A program made the position numbers and the translations under genes. DNA of 6,467 nt from Planctomycetota bacterium. GTDB lineage: Bacteria > Planctomycetota > Phycisphaerae > UBA1845. Positions within the stretch are counted from its first letter, which is position 1, and every line of letters starts with the position of its first letter. Under the pieces are notes generated by a model that was not told the DNA's origin, searched no databases, and was given only the letters and a program-made list of their open reading frames with translations. Shown here piece by piece: positions 6,358 to 6,467 of this stretch. Location: positions 1 through 6,467 of the forward strand of contig JADFMZ010000190.1 of NCBI GenBank assembly GCA_022563615.1. The letters are read 5' to 3'.

Positions 6358-6467
6358 ATGGCTGATTCAGGAACAGATCCGCTTCCGAGTTACGACCGAC
6401 CTCCGGTCATCGAGGTCGTGTGTGGCTTACAGTATGAACCGCTCGAAGCGTTTCAGGCCGTAGCCTT
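6358..6467 (+). CDS. TIGR04255 family protein, N-terminus only
   Basis: Only the first 36 residues are visible before the window edge. The stretch YDRPPVIEVVCGLQYEPLEAF (residues about 11-31, shown here split as YDRPPVIEVVCG and LQYEPLEAF) matches the characteristic opening of TIGR04255 proteins, 'PPv.EvvcgvqFepl..F'. These are sporadically distributed bacterial proteins of about 250-270 residues with no established function. The ATG at 6358 fits the family start; the nearest purine-rich site, AGGA at 6339-6342, is rather far (15 nt). It is the only plus-strand gene I accept and is divergent from the rest, so it likely has its own promoter. Confidence 0.65.
   Translation, partial: MADSGTDPLPSYDRPPVIEVVCGLQYEPLEAFQAVA

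Overview
The window is GC-rich and dense in reverse-strand genes. Its protein complement is a DUF2723/GT117 membrane glycosyltransferase, a membrane-anchored SGNH hydrolase, a PepD-type dipeptidase, a small HTH protein and the first residues of a TIGR04255-type protein. This fits a free-living Gram-negative-type bacterium; Planctomycetota or a neighbouring soil/sediment phylum is my best guess. That guess rests on family co-occurrence only, because there is no rRNA or marker gene here. I see no tRNA, rRNA, CRISPR array, transposase or phage gene.

Layout. Almost every gene is on the minus strand, so the order of transcription runs right to left. From the right: the start of a plus-strand TIGR04255-family gene (6358 to the edge). 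Next is about 890 bases without an intact gene, holding a decayed reverse-strand fragment with two TPR-like repeats split by a frameshift (about 5847-6027). Then come pepD (3879-5381), a roughly 300-base gap, and a good sigma70-like promoter (3549-3578). This promoter appears to drive a 24-codon leader ORF (3425-3499) and the SGNH hydrolase (2251-3420). Further on are a 9-bp inverted repeat (2171-2224), a possible 30-codon membrane microprotein (2057-2149), a 120-residue HTH protein (1485-1847), and a GT117 gene (1-1401) whose C-terminus lies beyond the left edge.

How the parts may work together. pepD is a cytosolic housekeeping peptidase and looks independent of its neighbours. The GT117 protein and the SGNH protein are both membrane proteins of the kind that act on sugars or acyl groups at the outer face of the inner membrane. 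The HTH gene lies 83 bases upstream of the GT117 start on the same strand. A small surface-glycan or glycoprotein modification cluster is possible, but nothing in the sequence proves a shared pathway.

I do not see a clear new biological system. The items most worth a second look are the leader ORF with its promoter and strong ribosome-binding site, the membrane microprotein ending just after a seven-G run, and the frameshifted TPR relic.
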